Source: Neoscytalidium dimidiatum
Lineage: Eukaryota > Ascomycota > Dothideomycetes > Botryosphaeriales > Botryosphaeriaceae
Reading direction: 5' to 3'
Length of the DNA: 64,000 nucleotides
NCBI GenBank assembly: GCA_037367355.1
Contig: CM074698.1
Span: 4,092,001-4,156,000, forward strand
Below, one piece after another: positions 1 through 11,748 of this stretch. A program made the translations under genes and the position numbers. How positions within the stretch are numbered: the first letter of the stretch is position 1; every line of letters starts with the position of its first letter. The notes beneath the pieces are model-generated. The model ran no database searches and had not been told where the DNA came from. It worked only from the letters and a program-made list of their open reading frames with translations.

Positions 1-288
1 CCAAGCTCATGTGTCATGCTGTACAGCTTTATCCAGCCTTTTCTTCAGCTTTCATTCTCCCTCTTCCCTCCATTGCTTCCCCGTCTTGTCGTACATCTAA
101 GCTATCTCTACCTTGTCGTGCCAACCCGTTCCCAACCCGTCGGTAGCTCTAGAAGCAGAGCATCTCCGGATTAACCTTGTATATTTTTTCCCCCCTTGAC
201 CTGCATTGCCCTCGGCCTTCCTTCTCTCTCTCTCTCTCTATCTGACGCTCTCCCGCTGCTGTCGTCTGCTCCCGCCTGATCGCCCGAC

Positions 289-2433
289 ATGTCCGCGCCC
301 GAGTACAGCGCGGGCGAGAAGAAGGATTACGATGAGGAGAGGCACGACTCCGGTGCCGCCCGCAGTGACTTCATCCCAGCTGAGCATGGCGCCGTCATCG
401 TCGAGTCGGCGCCGCTGGTGCGTGCTCTCAAAGGCAGGCACATGCAGATGATCGCCATTGGTACGATCCCGCTTGCCTTTACCCGTGCAGAAGTAGCGCC
501 GCATCGTGTGTCTAACCGTGGCTGTATTCCTGTATAGGCGGCTCTATCGGCGCTGGTCTATTCGTCGGTTCGGGGGGTGCGCTGAGTACAGGCGGCCCCG
601 CCAGTCTGGTACGTTCCTGGAGGCTGATGCCGGCCTGAGTCTTCCCGCCGGCTGACAATACAATGCAGACCCTCGGCTTCATCATCGTCGGTGCGTGCCC
701 GTACCGCGAGCTCGATGAGTGTGGATTGCGTGGGCCGCTGACCATGGACTAGGCTTCATGCTGCTGTGCACCATGCAGGCGCTTGGAGAGATGGCCGTAC
801 TGTATCCCGTAAACGGCGCTTACTACGCTTACATGTCGCGCTTCATCGACCCGGCATGGTATGCTCTCAATGATGTCGTGTCTCTACGCGTTTACTTACT
901 GCTTCTCAGGGGCTTCGCCATTGGCTGGGATTACGCCATCGGCTGGCTGCTGATCCTACCCTTCGAGATCACTGCTGCTGGAATCACCATTCAGTTCTGG
1001 GAGAGTGCCAGAGATATCAATATTGGAGTTTGGATAGCTGTCTTCATGGTTGCTCTGATCATCGTTCAGATCTTTGGCGTCCGAGGCTACGGCGAAGGTG
1101 CGCCATGCTGAATATTGTTGCTCTGATCATGAGGCTGACATTCCTCAGTCGAATTCGTCCTCGGCGTGATCAAGATCACCGCCTGCTTGGGATTCATCAT
1201 CCTCGGAGTTGTCATTGACTGCGGAGGCGTCAGTACGGACAACCGTGGCTACATCGGCGCCCGTTACTGGCACGATCCTGGTGCCTTCCGCAACGGCTTC
1301 CATGGCTTCTGCACAGTCTTCGTTACCGCGGCCTTTGCGTTCGGTGGCACTGAGCTGGCGTGTTTGGCTGCCGCCGAGGCTGCCAACCCGCGCAAGTCCC
1401 TGCCGAAAGCCACAAAGCAGGTCTTCTGGCGCATCTTCTTCTTCTACATCGTCAACACTTTCATCCTGGGCCTGATCGTACCGTCCGACAACGAGAACCT
1501 CCTCCACGCATCCGGCGCAAACACGTCGTACAGCCCCTTCGTCATCGCCATCAGGCTGGCCGGAATCCGTGCGCTCCCCTCCATCATGAACGTCGTCATC
1601 TGCATCGCAGTCCTGTCCGTCGCCAACAGCGCCACCTTCGGCAGCACGCGCACATTCCAGGCGCTGGCCTCCAACGGCATGGCGCCCAAGTGGCTCGCGT
1701 ACGTCGACAAGTCCGGCCGGCCCCTCACCGCCGTCATCCTCCAGGTCCTCTTCGGCTTCCTCGCCTTCGTCAACGAGGCCGACAAGGGCTCCGAGATCTT
1801 CGACTGGCTCCTCGCGCTGTCGGGCCTCCAGAACTTCTTCGTCTGGGGCAGCGTCTGCGTGGCGCACCTGCGCTTCCGCCACGCGTGGGGGGTGCAGGGC
1901 CGCAGCGTCGAGGAGCTGCCGTTCAGGGCGATGATGGGCGTCTGGGGCAGCTGGGTCGGCCTGGCCCTCAACGTGCTCTGCCTCGTCGCTCAGTTTTACA
2001 CCGCGCTTTTTGTGAGTGCTTGCCTTGCCACCATACTTCCTTCCCCTCCTTCTTTCTCCCTCTTCTGTTCTTTTCGCAGGGGATGTCCAAGTTGACCAAC
2101 GCACCATCATCATCATCCCGGCAGCCCATCGGCAGCTCCCCCAGCGCCGAGACCTTCTTCAAGGCGTACCTCGCCGCGCCGCTCATCCTCGGGCTCTACG
2201 TCTTCTGGAAGGTGTACAGCGCGACGTCCAAGGACCGGCGCATCAACCACCGCGGCTGGAAGATGTGGATGCGCAGCCACGAGATGGACCTGGCGAGCGG
2301 CATGCGCGAGGGCATCCTGGAGCCGCTGCCGCCGCCGCAGGACGAGGACGCGCGGCCGATCCTGGACAAGGACAAGTCGTGGGGGCAGAAGGTGAGGGAG
2401 GCGCCGCTGGCGGTCTGGAGGGCGTTCATCTGA
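289..2433 (+). CDS. Amino-acid permease (APC superfamily, fungal AAP/YAT type)
   Basis: Plasma-membrane proton-coupled amino-acid uptake carrier, about 576 residues in seven exons: 289-460, 538-608, 669-690, 753-858, 910-1097, 1149-2011, 2125-2433. The hydrophilic N-terminus is followed by the family signature [19 protein letters not shown] in TM1, with further segments such as [20 protein letters not shown] and [20 protein letters not shown]. The C-terminal tail is charged. The first ATG in the exon 1 frame is taken as start because it is followed directly by a typical cytosolic tail. The last intron starts at 2012 and has two in-frame acceptors, 2079 and 2124. The second gives [20 protein letters not shown], which fits the family better; the first adds 15 residues rich in Ser. 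Substrate (general, lysine, proline) cannot be set from sequence alone. A CT-rich tract lies about 50-65 nt upstream of the ATG. Confidence 0.92.
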
Positions 2434-2737
2434 TCTGGTCGAGGGAACGAAAGGGGGAGGGGCGAGAGGGCCGTTGGCGCTGGGAGAGGGCGGGTGAAGT
2501 GTCTGGATGTCGGGAGCCTGCATGGCTTGACGTTGACGTGGCGGAGCGGGTTACACCACTCATAATGCAATAATACTTCGCTCTTGTCCTAATCAGCGGG
2601 ATGATACATTATTGACACGCCGCATCGGCGGGCGCATGCCTACTTCCTCGAGCGCTATAATCCGTGTGCAGGTGGCATTTTCTCCTTTCCCTCTTCCCTC
2701 GCTCTCCCACGAAACACTCCGACCGCCCATCGTCCCG

Positions 2738-3751
2738 TCAGTCGGGGCCGTTCCCTCCCCCACCACACGGCACGTGGTTCTCCTCGATGAACGCCGTGTC
2801 CACCCTGACGCCCCACACGTGGTCCCAGGCCCTGCCGCCGCGCAGCGGGAAGAAGGGCGCGGCGGCCCACACGCTGCCCCTCACGGCGACGGGCTCGAAC
2901 GGGGCGCGGGTGACGGCGGTGTCGAACATGCGGACCTGCCTGTTGCAGCCGTGCGCCGGGTCCGCGAACGCCATCTGGTTGGTCACGTTGACGAAGAAGG
3001 ACAGCGGGTAAGGGGAAGCTGTGCCGTCGTCAGGCACGGTGTCGAACAGCGTGGCGAAGGACACGGCCGACGTGATGTTCGGGCTGGGCACGTCGAGCGG
3101 GTAGGCCGTCAGCGACGTCACGCGCGTGCCGTGGGAGCGCGAGTCGGGCGCGTAGGCGTCGCACGCCGGGTCGAAGGTGGCCGGGTAGGCGTTCGTGCCG
3201 TAGGCGGCGGAGCCCGTCAGTCCGATCGAGCCCGCGGTCAGGGTCTGGTTCAGCGAGAGGCGGAAGGAGGTGTGGCCGTCGTTGAGGAGGTCGAGGAAGG
3301 GGTATTCGATTGAGATGCGCTGCGGCCCAGGAGTGGTTGTGCTTTTGTTTAGCGTTGGGTTGGAGGGAGGAGAAGGCTGGGATGGAGTGGAGAATTGGTG
3401 GCTTACAGTAAAGTCTGGGAGCTTGAGGCCGCCGAACCGGATGTCGTGGTCCAGCACTGCTTGAATGATGGCCGGGTACATGTCGTCGGGAAAGTCGGGC
3501 AGCAGCTCGCGGTAGGCGGCGGTCAGGATGGCGTAGTTGGGACCAACGATCTCGCGGGCTTCATCGAGGGTGATGGGGAGCACGGCAAGGGTGCCGTTGA
3601 TGGTGCCGGTGACATTGGCGAAGTAGGTGGAGGCGATGGGGTTGGGCTGAGATATGGAGGAGTTGCAGCTGATGGGGTTATTAGGGAGCGCGGCTGCGCC
3701 GAGGATGATGAGGTTGAGGGCTGCGAGCAGAGAAGTAACGGAGGCGAGCAT
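2738..3751 (-). CDS. Small secreted protein of unknown function
   Basis: A 308-residue secreted protein if the 87-nt GT-AG intron at 3320-3406 is removed, or 337 residues if it is kept, since the intron is in frame without a stop. The N-terminus MLASVTSLLAALNLIILGAA is a clear signal peptide ending near ALP. Several N-x-S/T sequons (NSS, NVT, NGT, NQT, NIT) fit passage through the ER. I do not recognise a catalytic motif. The stretch AILTAAYRELLPDFPDDMYP followed by DHDIRFGGLKLPDF faintly recalls fungal acetoacetate-decarboxylase-like folds, but I would not assign that. A reading frame three codons longer begins with GTG, so the ATG at 3751 is chosen. The gene runs convergently toward the amino-acid permease. 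Confidence 0.8.
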   Translation of the reverse strand: MLASVTSLLAALNLIILGAAALPNNPISCNSSISQPNPIASTYFANVTGTINGTLAVLPITLDEAREIVGPNYAILTAAYRELLPDFPDDMYPAIIQAVLDHDIRFGGLKLPDFTVSHQFSTPSQPSPPSNPTLNKSTTTPGPQRISIEYPFLDLLNDGHTSFRLSLNQTLTAGSIGLTGSAAYGTNAYPATFDPACDAYAPDSRSHGTRVTSLTAYPLDVPSPNITSAVSFATLFDTVPDDGTASPYPLSFFVNVTNQMAFADPAHGCNRQVRMFDTAVTRAPFEPVAVRGSVWAAAPFFPLRGGRAWDHVWGVRVDTAFIEENHVPCGGGGNGPD

Positions 3752-3870
3752 GTTGTTCACAGGTTTGCGATGGACGAGAATTTGATCAGGAGGTTAGATG
3801 CCGGGAGCAGAGAGAGAAGGGCAAGGAGAAACGCAGGCATTGAAGCCGATCTGGCGGCCGTTCGTCACTT

Positions 3871-3920
3871 GGAAGGAAGGAAGGAAGGAAGGAAGGAAGG
3901 AAGGAAGGAAGGAAGGAAGG
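3871..3920. repeat. (GGAA)n microsatellite
   Basis: About twelve uninterrupted GGAA units lie roughly 120 nt upstream of the ATG of the secreted protein at 2738-3751. On that gene's coding strand this is a CCTT pyrimidine tract, a common feature of fungal core promoters and 5' leaders. Copy number is likely to vary between strains. Confidence 0.97.
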
Positions 3921-4653
3921 CGGGTTTGCAGAGTGGAAAGAGAAATTGTTGTGCAACGCGAGAAGGAGCGCCCCGCGGCTGACGCCATAGTGCATGCTGC
4001 CAATGCTGGGAAGCGGCGCCTGTCTCGAAGCTAAAGGTGAGCTTGATTTCTGCTAATCTGCACGTAGTTGGCCAGAGAGCGATCATTTGGCTCGGCGCGG
4101 CGTGATTTCGAGTGGCCGAGCAGGTGGCTGTTATAAACGGTGACGGTGACAGACCCAGCCGGATGCAGGACCCTGAAGAAGCTACCGCGCACCAGACTGA
4201 TCTAAACACCGACAACAGGAAGTCTGACTCCACAGCTGCCAATGTTTGCTCTTTTCTCCTCCTTGCCGCAAGGTCGCCATGCCCTCGCCCGACGATCTAT
4301 CTGGTCAGCGACGATCTGTTCACCGGATGCTCTTCTTTCCGGCCGTCCTGTACGAACGCACCTCGGCCGTCGCACCGTCGCACCCCCGCGCCTGCTCATC
4401 ACACACGTGAGGGTGGGTTAGTTGAGGGGAAGAGCAGGGTGGACGGGGTTGCAAGCCACGGGCCCTGGCGATCCTCGGCTCAAGCGCCCCGCACCTCCAT
4501 GGCCTGTCGCTGTCAGTCCTGCTGCCCCATGACTCGACTCGCCGAAGCTCCGTAGCCGAAAGTCTCCGCCATCCGCTAAATCTCACCTCACCTTCCGCTC
4601 ACTTATCATAACGTGCTCTCAGCCTTCACTCCTCCTCAATACGCCTCGAGACC
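3921..4653. other. Intergenic region between divergent genes
   Basis: No gene is supported here. Short open frames on both strands lack splice structure or recognisable protein sequence. The region should contain the promoters of the divergent genes at 2738-3751 and 4654-6197. Confidence 0.6.
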
Positions 4654-6197
4654 ATGGTGAACTTCAACCTTTCGACCACAATCCTGCTGCCGGCCTGCTT
4701 GGCCACCGGCGTCGTGACCACCATGGTCTTCAGCGTCAACAACGGAATGTTCCCGAAAGTCACTGACATTATCGAAGACCCGAACACCACTACCTTACCT
4801 GGTACCGATATTCCCTTCTCCCGGGAATGGACTGGCCTTGCTGCCCTCGACAAGCAGCTGACCGTGCTGCTTATCTTCTTCTGGCAGCTGCTCGACGGCA
4901 AATATCCTTCAGGCACTCTTCAAGGCGTGCATTTCTTTGGCCAGATGGGCTCCTTCTGGACCTTGCTGCAACTCGAAGCGAAGAGGGAGGGTAACAAAGG
5001 CCGGATAATCGCATAGTATGCCGCCCTCTCCGCCATAGCCCGCATACAGGAATAGCTGACTCTGCTGTCAAGCACAACCATCTTCGGCCTCCTCTTCCAA
5101 AACTTCGCCGTTGCCAACATCATCCCCATCTGGACTCTCCTCCACCTGCTCACCCTCCCGACCTCCAACTCATCCACCCTCACCGCTCGGCTCTCCGTCT
5201 CGCCCACCGAAGCCCACGTCCTCCCCTGGGCGATGGCGCTCGGCTACTGCATCCCCAGCTTCGCCATGGCCGTCCCCTCGCCCGCCCTCCTCCCCACCAG
5301 CATCCAGCAAACCCTCATAGCCCTCTGGCAGCCCTTCCCCGTCTGGGTCGCCCTCACCGCCTACATCCTCCGCCCGCTTCTCTCCTCCGCCTCCACCTCG
5401 CGTCCGCCATCCCCGCTGCGCTCCTACCACGCCGCCTCCCGCACCCACCTCTTCGCCCTCCTCCTCGCCGCCCTCCCCCACGCCGCCACCCTCTCCCTCT
5501 CCCTGTCCGCCCTCTTCCTCCCCGGCCTCTTCTCCCCAGCCGCATCCTCCGCCCTCCACCCCTCCCGCGTCTTCCTCCCCAATATCTCCCGGAAAGGCGG
5601 CGACGACGTCACCCTCGCCGAGAGCGTCCTCCGCTTCATGCAGTGGGACGAGGCCGTCAGCGCCGCCGCCGCCGTCGTGTGGGCCGCCACCGTGTACCTG
5701 CGCGACGCGCGGACCAAGGGCGGCGAGCGCTTCGGCCTGCCCGGCGTGCTGGCGCGGGCGGTGGGGTGGAGCCTCGTCGGCGGCCCGGCCGCGGCGGCGG
5801 TGGCGCTGGTGTGGGCGAGGGACGAGGTCGTGCTTGGTGCCGATGCGGGTGGGGAGGGGCAAGGGAAGAGGGGGTGAGTGGACTTTTATTTTTTTCTCTT
5901 CCTTTCGTTCCCTTTTTATTGAAAAAAAAAACCCCCAAATTTCTCCCTGTTGTGAGGACGATCGGGGAGAGAGAGAGAGAGACGGATCGGTGTGCTGGGA
6001 TTGGGGATGGCGTGGCGTCGGGGATACGGGCATGTCTTCGTTGTTGCGTATGCGTGCACGTTCACTGATTTGTTCTTTTTTTTCTATCGGTGTTCTCCAG
6101 CGCGGACAAGAAGAGCGTCGACGAGAGCATTGAGGAGTACTTCCTCCTGGACATGATGGAGTACATCAAACCGGACTTGGAATACCGATTAATGTAA
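4654..6197 (+). CDS. Polytopic fungal membrane protein of unknown function
   Basis: About 419 residues in three exons: 4654-5015, 5073-5873, 6101-6197. The last intron is 227 nt, long for this window, and the final exon encodes an acidic tail, SVDESIEEYFLLDMMEY. Around seven to eight hydrophobic segments are visible: STTILLPACLATGVVTTMVF at the N-terminus, then TVLLIFFWQLL, TTIFGLLFQNFAVANIIPIW, ALGYCIPSFAMAV, LFALLLAALPHAATLSLSL and the region around VGWSLVGGPAAAAVALVWA. The layout FWQLLDGKYPSGTLQGVHFFGQ resembles uncharacterised fungal membrane proteins often found near secondary-metabolite genes. That resemblance is from memory and untested. The middle exon is strongly biased to C at third positions. 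It ends 55 nt from the convergent carboxypeptidase gene. Confidence 0.85.
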
Positions 6198-6251
6198 TAT
6201 CTTTGCCGCCCGCCAACGCCGCCCCCTCCCCAATACCCGTCGCCTCCACGC

Positions 6252-8386
6252 TCAGTGAAACCTCGGCTTGAACGGCCTGTCCTTCGCGCTCCTCCTCAGC
6301 AGCCTCTTGGCGGTGCTGTTCCCGCCGTACGGGTTCGGCCCGTTCAGCGTCGTGTTGTACGTCGCGTCCGCGGGCAGGACCTCCAGCTGGACCGTCGCGT
6401 TGCCCTCCCTGTACGCGCTCGTCGGCGGGCCCACAGTCGCGTAGCCGGCGTCGACGGCCGTCTCGCCCGTGGCCAGGTCGACGCCCTTGAGCGCGCGCTC
6501 GAACAGCTCCAGCGACGCGAGCGGCTGGTAGAAGGGCACCTCGTGGCCGCTCTCGTAGATGCGCACGAACGCGAAGCGCCCGGCCTGGCGCACCTGGCCG
6601 TGGGCGACGCCGTCGCTGGTCTCGAGGTCGGCGAAGCCCGCGGCGTCGTACCCGGGCGCTTCCACCTGCTCGGCCACGGCCTGGCCGCCCAGCCAGTTGC
6701 AGTTGTAGTCGGCGTCGCCGAAGTACAGCGTCACCGACACGTCGCGCGCGAGCAGCCTGCCGACGTCCTCGACCGTGCTCATGCGCCGGTCGTCGTCGCC
6801 CGTCGTCCCGAACGCCGTCGACACGGCGCCGTTGGACTCGGAGAAGTTGACGTACGCGCCGATGGCCGCCTGCACGGCCGGCGTGTTGAGGTAGTCGACG
6901 TAGAACGAGTAGGGGAACGGGTCCGGCGTCAGCTCGCGGAAGTCGTACTCGTCGCGCCCCGCGTAGATGTCGTACAGGTTCTCGACCTCGGCGTAGCAGA
7001 AGTTGTCGGCCGACGAGCAGACCTCGTTCAGGCCCGACGTGTAGCAGTCGACGGTGCGGTCGTAGCAGTTGCCCGCGCCGTACAGGTTGTTGTACCACAT
7101 CTCGGCCACCGTGTCGTTGAAGGGCTGGTAGTCGTACGTGTTGCCCGGGTAGATGGAGAAGTTGTAGTACGCCTGGTACTGGGTGAGCGGGTCGAACCAC
7201 CCGTTGCCGATCAGCACGCTCTGCAGATCGATGTGCACCGCGTCGCTGAGGTTTTTGGCGTTCTGCTCCTCGATGTACTCTGCGTTGCAGTTAGTGGGCG
7301 GTTTTCATTTCTCTCCTCTCTCTTCTTCCATATATCTGCAGTGCAATCTCTCCGGTCTCCCCAAAATTCAAAAGTGGCTCTTTCTCCGTTCTTTCTCTCC
7401 TATCACAAGGACCAGGACTCACCGCTGAAGACAGGAGCATAATGGCCACCGTAACTCTCCGTCGTAAAGTGAAAGCCATTCTGGGCGTACTGCGGGAAGG
7501 CGCCGATGAAGCCCTGCAAAGCCCTCCAGAAGTTGGGTGCGGCGTTGTCGGTCGAGTTGGCCGTCAGCGTCAGGTTGGGGTACGAGTACGTGCCGCAGTC
7601 GGAGGCGTAGTCCGGGCAGGTGGCGTTGGGCAGCACGACGATGTCGCCCTGCTCGGATGTGTACGCCGGCACGGGGATCGAGTACGAGAAGCCAACTTGA
7701 GTGGGCTGATCGATGAAGATCTGCGGCGTTCGCGAGTCAGGCTCCGTTTTTCTTCGGGTGTGGGGATTCACATTTCAGTGGACTTTGAGGGTTGAAAGGT
7801 GGATGCGCACCATGTTGCTGACATTGCTCCACGAGTACGGGTTGTCGTACACGTTCCCGTCAATGTCGACGCCACAGGGACCGAGTTCTTGAAAGAGTCC
7901 AATCATGGAGGAGCTTCCAGGGCCTGTACAGCACTTAACGTACAGACTCAACCGTGTGGAAGTCTAGGATAATAATTTACCTCCATTGATCCAGACGGTG
8001 AGCGGAGCGGTCGTCGGGTCCTGGTTGCGCGCCTCGAAGAACCACCTGCAGCAATTGTGGTCAGCCTTTTTCCGCGCCGCAGTCGGATGTTTCAATTGCT
8101 CGCGTACCAGAATATGTGCTGGTCGTCGGCTACATCGGCGTAGCCCGAGAAGCTCTTGACATTAGGATCTTGCTCGCAAATACCGGTAGGGACCTGTCCA
8201 GAATTTGTCAGTCAATGTAACAGCGGTCGAACTTTGCCATTGAGCACGAACCTCCTTGTACCGCACGTTGACGCCGGCAGCGCCCTTCTTGAGAGTCAGG
8301 TTCTGCGGAGCGGTCACGAACTGGGCGGACACGGCGGGGAGCACGGCCGTCGCGGCGAGAACGACGGCAGCGAGCGTTGACGGCAT
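6252..8386 (-). CDS. Serine carboxypeptidase (peptidase family S10), secreted or vacuolar
   Basis: A 574-residue enzyme that removes C-terminal residues from peptides at acid pH. Exons (minus): 8386-8252, 8193-8108, 8045-7981, 7923-7811, 7720-7423, 7279-6252. The signal peptide [21 protein letters not shown] is followed by the mature chain. The oxyanion-hole motif VWINGGPGSSS, the nucleophile motif [10 protein letters not shown], the aspartate in [13 protein letters not shown] and the histidine in [11 protein letters not shown] together give a complete catalytic triad. Many N-glycosylation sequons and paired cysteines are present. The C-terminus is basic ([13 protein letters not shown]) with no GPI signal. 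The chosen ATG opens the signal peptide; an upstream in-frame ATG would bury it. With the metalloprotease at 15641 and the peptide carrier at 20079 it supports protein scavenging. Confidence 0.95.
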
Positions 8387-8490
8387 TGCTGCGCGGGGAA
8401 GAGGGGGGAGGCGGGAGCACGGGAGGTGAGAGGCGGCACACACGCGGAAAGCCCTGAGCGAAGAAATGCTGGGCAGATTGCGGGTCAATC

Positions 8491-8498
8491 AATATATA
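8491..8498 (-). promoter_or_regulatory. TATA-like element of the carboxypeptidase gene
   Basis: TATATATT on the minus strand, about 105 nt upstream of the carboxypeptidase ATG, a usual distance for a fungal TATA box plus a short leader. Assigned by position only. Confidence 0.4.
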
Positions 8499-9602
8499 CC
8501 ATCTTTCTGCGAGTCCATGACGAGGGCGCGTCAGCCCTCCGGTCGGCATGGTGTCGCCATTGGGGTTAGGTCAGCTGCGCGCGCGGCGTTCCGTGCAGCT
8601 GCAGTTGCGGCAAGCGGGATGCAATAACAGCATCCATGCGGCGATAAGCAAACCGGTGGGTCGTCAGGATTCAGGAACGACTCGTGCCACCATACCCGAA
8701 CAGGCAGGTCAACCCCCGGGAGAAGCTTTGGTAAGCTTGCGCCGTGCGGTGCTTGGGCTGGAGCTTTCCGTCCCACCCCGGCCGAATCACGAGTGCGCGC
8801 CCGCTCATATTGTAGAGGGGTTTCGCCGTCCGGATTGCGCGGAGCGAGCTGGCTGCCTGCCGGATACTTCGCTCGGTGGGGCTCCTGCAGTGCAGCGTAG
8901 ATCCGCCATGCTTTGCATTGGCCTCGCCCGCCGTTTCGAAACCGTTGACGAATTTCCCTTACTACCCATGATATGATGAGATTGTGGAGCAAGCTTCTCT
9001 ATGGCGGCTTCAAGAATACGTGTGCGCGCGTGTTCGCTGCAGCTTATTCGGTGCGGGTTCGAAATATCAAAAGTGTAACCATAGAGAACTCCAGAGCTCC
9101 GCATAGTAGCACAAGGTGCAACTAGCTTGCTTGAGTCAGTAAGACATACTCAACACAAGGAGAGGCATGACCTCATGTATGCCCGCCTTGTGGTTGCTTG
9201 CCGGGATGGCCTTGTCTTCGCCGGGTATGATGCTCGTGTAACATGAATGAGGTGATGCACAGGCTGTGGGTGTCGCGAATATATTTAAGCGGGGAGACGA
9301 ACGTGAATGGCACCGCGATGAGGGATGCGTGGAAGATAATGCTCTCAGGCTCGATATTTTGGCATAAGTTCGCTTTGAGCCGACGCCAATTGAGGAGAAG
9401 AACGCTTATTCCTCCTTCCACTTGCCCGTTCCTACGGCCGCGGACAACCTCAAAACGTCTCGCTGTTTCCGACAGCCACTCTATGGTCTACGCCGAGGTC
9501 GAGACCATCACATTCTGAGCAATACATAGTATGAGAGATCCTCTTTCATTGCACCTGTCATCTGATTAGACGAGGGGCTTTTGTGCATAAACGATATGCC
9601 TG
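8499..9602. other. Intergenic region, nothing recognised
   Basis: Open frames of up to about 150 codons exist on both strands, but none carries a signal peptide, a known motif or plausible introns. It lies between the promoter of the carboxypeptidase gene and the 3' end of the methyltransferase gene. Confidence 0.5.
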
Positions 9603-10921
9603 CTAGTCTGTTAGGTTCCTGAAATCCTGTATAAATCTTCTTTGGGGTACGTACATGTTATGCTGGAGTCTCATCCTCGGATTCTTCAATTCTTCCCGTA
9701 GATTTGCGAGGAGAACCTGCACTTCCTCGGCCGTCCATCCTCGGAGCTGGGTCAGGGTACGCAAGGAGATTGCCTCCAGCCCCTCGAGAAACTGCACGAG
9801 GTCAAAGGCACCAATCTCCTTTAGCTTTTTGTCTTTTGGCCAGGTACCAGTAGGAATTGGCATCAGTTTGTGGGTGATATTAGTGAACCCGGCACTTTCA
9901 ACCCATCCCTTGAGCTTAGCGCCTGGTTCCGGATCGAAACCGGCTCCGGTTATGCCCGCGATGAGCTCGTCGCACCACTTGTCGAGGGGGGATCCGGGCT
10001 TGAAGTCGCCTCCGTGCGTGTAGAACCGCATTTCGAAGTCCTGGAACTCGACCCATCCACCCGGTTTGGTGTGCCTGCCGTGGTGTTAGTAGTGAAGCAT
10101 TGCATTCGGATAGTGGCGACGTACTTGAAGGCCTGCTGCATCAGGCGCGGCCAGTCCTTCAAAGAACCCGCCATGAAGCGGCAGTGGATGTAGTCGAAGG
10201 GAGTGCTGTACAGCCACTCGTCCTCCACATCGTCGATTTCGAATTTGACATTTGGCGGTACGCTGAATCGCATGAGTAGATGCGCCACATGGCTGCAATG
10301 GCAGCTGACTCACAATGCCGGCTGGACAGGGCTGAGGTCGTTTCCGATGACCTGGGTAAGTTTCAGCATTCGCAGTTGCCTTCGTGCGTGCTCGAGTGGC
10401 GTACCTCTGCAGAAGGATACATCTCGGCCATCTCGATGGCCCAGATGCCAGTTCCAGCTCCGATATCGAGGATGCGTTGCGGTGATTTTCCAATGGGGGC
10501 AAGGTGAAGCTTACCGTCGCATCGAAGGAGTACAATGTGGTGGTACAGGTCGAGCCGGTCGAGTTCGCGTTCATCGTTTGGCATGTAGTATGCTGTGGGC
10601 ATATGTGAGCGGGCGTAATAAAACCGGTCCGGCCAAGCTACCCTTGTCCTTGAACTCAGCATGGTACCTCCGCCCGTTCTCGTATTTGTATTGGAGTATG
10701 CTGGACTTGAGTGAGGTCGTGTAGCTCTGCCTGCAGCGGAGGTCAGCCGTGCTCTGACAGCTAGCGGTGGTTGACGCACGAGTCTTCTCCGAGCGCTGAT
10801 TCCTGGCCGTCCAACGCATCCTGTCACGGTCCTTCAGTAAGTGCGCGAAGGGGGTCTGGCGAATATGTCTCGATCATACAGGGTCGAGCTCGATCAGGTC
10901 TTGAGGCGGTTGCTCGCTCAT
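9603..10921 (-). CDS. SAM-dependent methyltransferase, LaeA-like/TAM type
   Basis: A 335-residue class I methyltransferase in seven exons (minus): 10921-10880, 10820-10780, 10730-10642, 10592-10405, 10351-10314, 10262-10125, 10074-9603. After the N-terminal YENGRRYHAEFKDKG and MPNDERELDRLDL comes SAM motif I, ILDIGAGTGIWAIEMAEMYP, then the acidic post-I region NVKFEIDDVEDEW, the FDYIHCRFMAGSLKDW segment and KPGGWVEFQDFEM. This order is typical of the fungal LaeA-like family, whose members include regulators of secondary metabolism and methyltransferases acting on small molecules. Which role applies here cannot be told. Start chosen at MSEQPPQDLIELD, the only ATG that opens the first exon in frame. 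No polyketide or peptide synthetase is present in the window. Confidence 0.92.
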
Positions 10922-11748
10922 GTTGGTGGTCTGAGAGGATGGACTGGCCTGCGAACGTGTGTTGTGGGATGAACAGACGGGCGGCAGCAAAGCTTCAACG
11001 AGACGAGGCAGGAGCGAGGCGGGATCCTATAGAACATTTGCGGCGTGTGCGGCGCAGTTGCTGCATGCGAGGGCTGTGGAGTTGAGTAGGTGGAGCCATT
11101 CCGACCTTCCAAATGCATCAACTCGTACGCATCGGTGGGAAGTCGCGCAGCCAGCACATTTCTTTGCGCGCGCCGTCACGCTGCCATGAAGAGCTCGACT
11201 ATCTGAAAAGCTGACTGCAGAAAGTAAGCAAGAAGGTTTACCAGTGAACGGATGCCCCAGCCCCGCTCGAGCCTGCGGTGTTCCTGTCACACGAGCCTTC
11301 TTTGCATCGCTGACTCGATGCCCCGCCGCGAACCCGACAGCCTGGGACTCGCCTGTCATCCACGTCGTCGATTGACGTGGTCACTGCGCTATTCAGCATG
11401 CGGAACGGATGGCCAGAGGCACTCCTGCATGCGGCACGGCAGCTAAGAGAGCACCAATATCTGCTTACCAGCGTGGAAGAAGGGGCCATATCGGGCTTCC
11501 ACCGAACTCTGCAGGATCGGGACAGGGTGATTGTCGTCCTGCTAGCGAATCGCACTGCCAAGGAACTTGAAAGCACCTCGATCCTCGGTGTTCAACATTT
11601 TTGCGTGTTTGGTAGGTATCAATTGAATTCGGCGTTGGTATAATTTGAATGCAATCCCCAACTCCTCGTTCCCCAACTCCTCGTAAGACCGCCGTCACTT
11701 AGATTTGATCTCAGCGTCATCTTCATCGATGAATTAAAGCTGGACACG
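10922..11748. other. Intergenic region, nothing recognised
   Basis: Several overlapping short frames occur on both strands without protein family resemblance. No gene is supported. Expected to contain the methyltransferase promoter. Confidence 0.5.

Noticed and set aside
3786..4242. Open frames through the GGAA repeat on both strands
   Set aside because: They are produced by the microsatellite (Lys/Glu/Gly/Arg or Pro/Ser/Phe/Leu repeats) and have no coding support.
8531..8992. Open frames of 140-153 codons on both strands upstream of the carboxypeptidase
   Set aside because: No recognisable protein features, and the two strands overlap fully.
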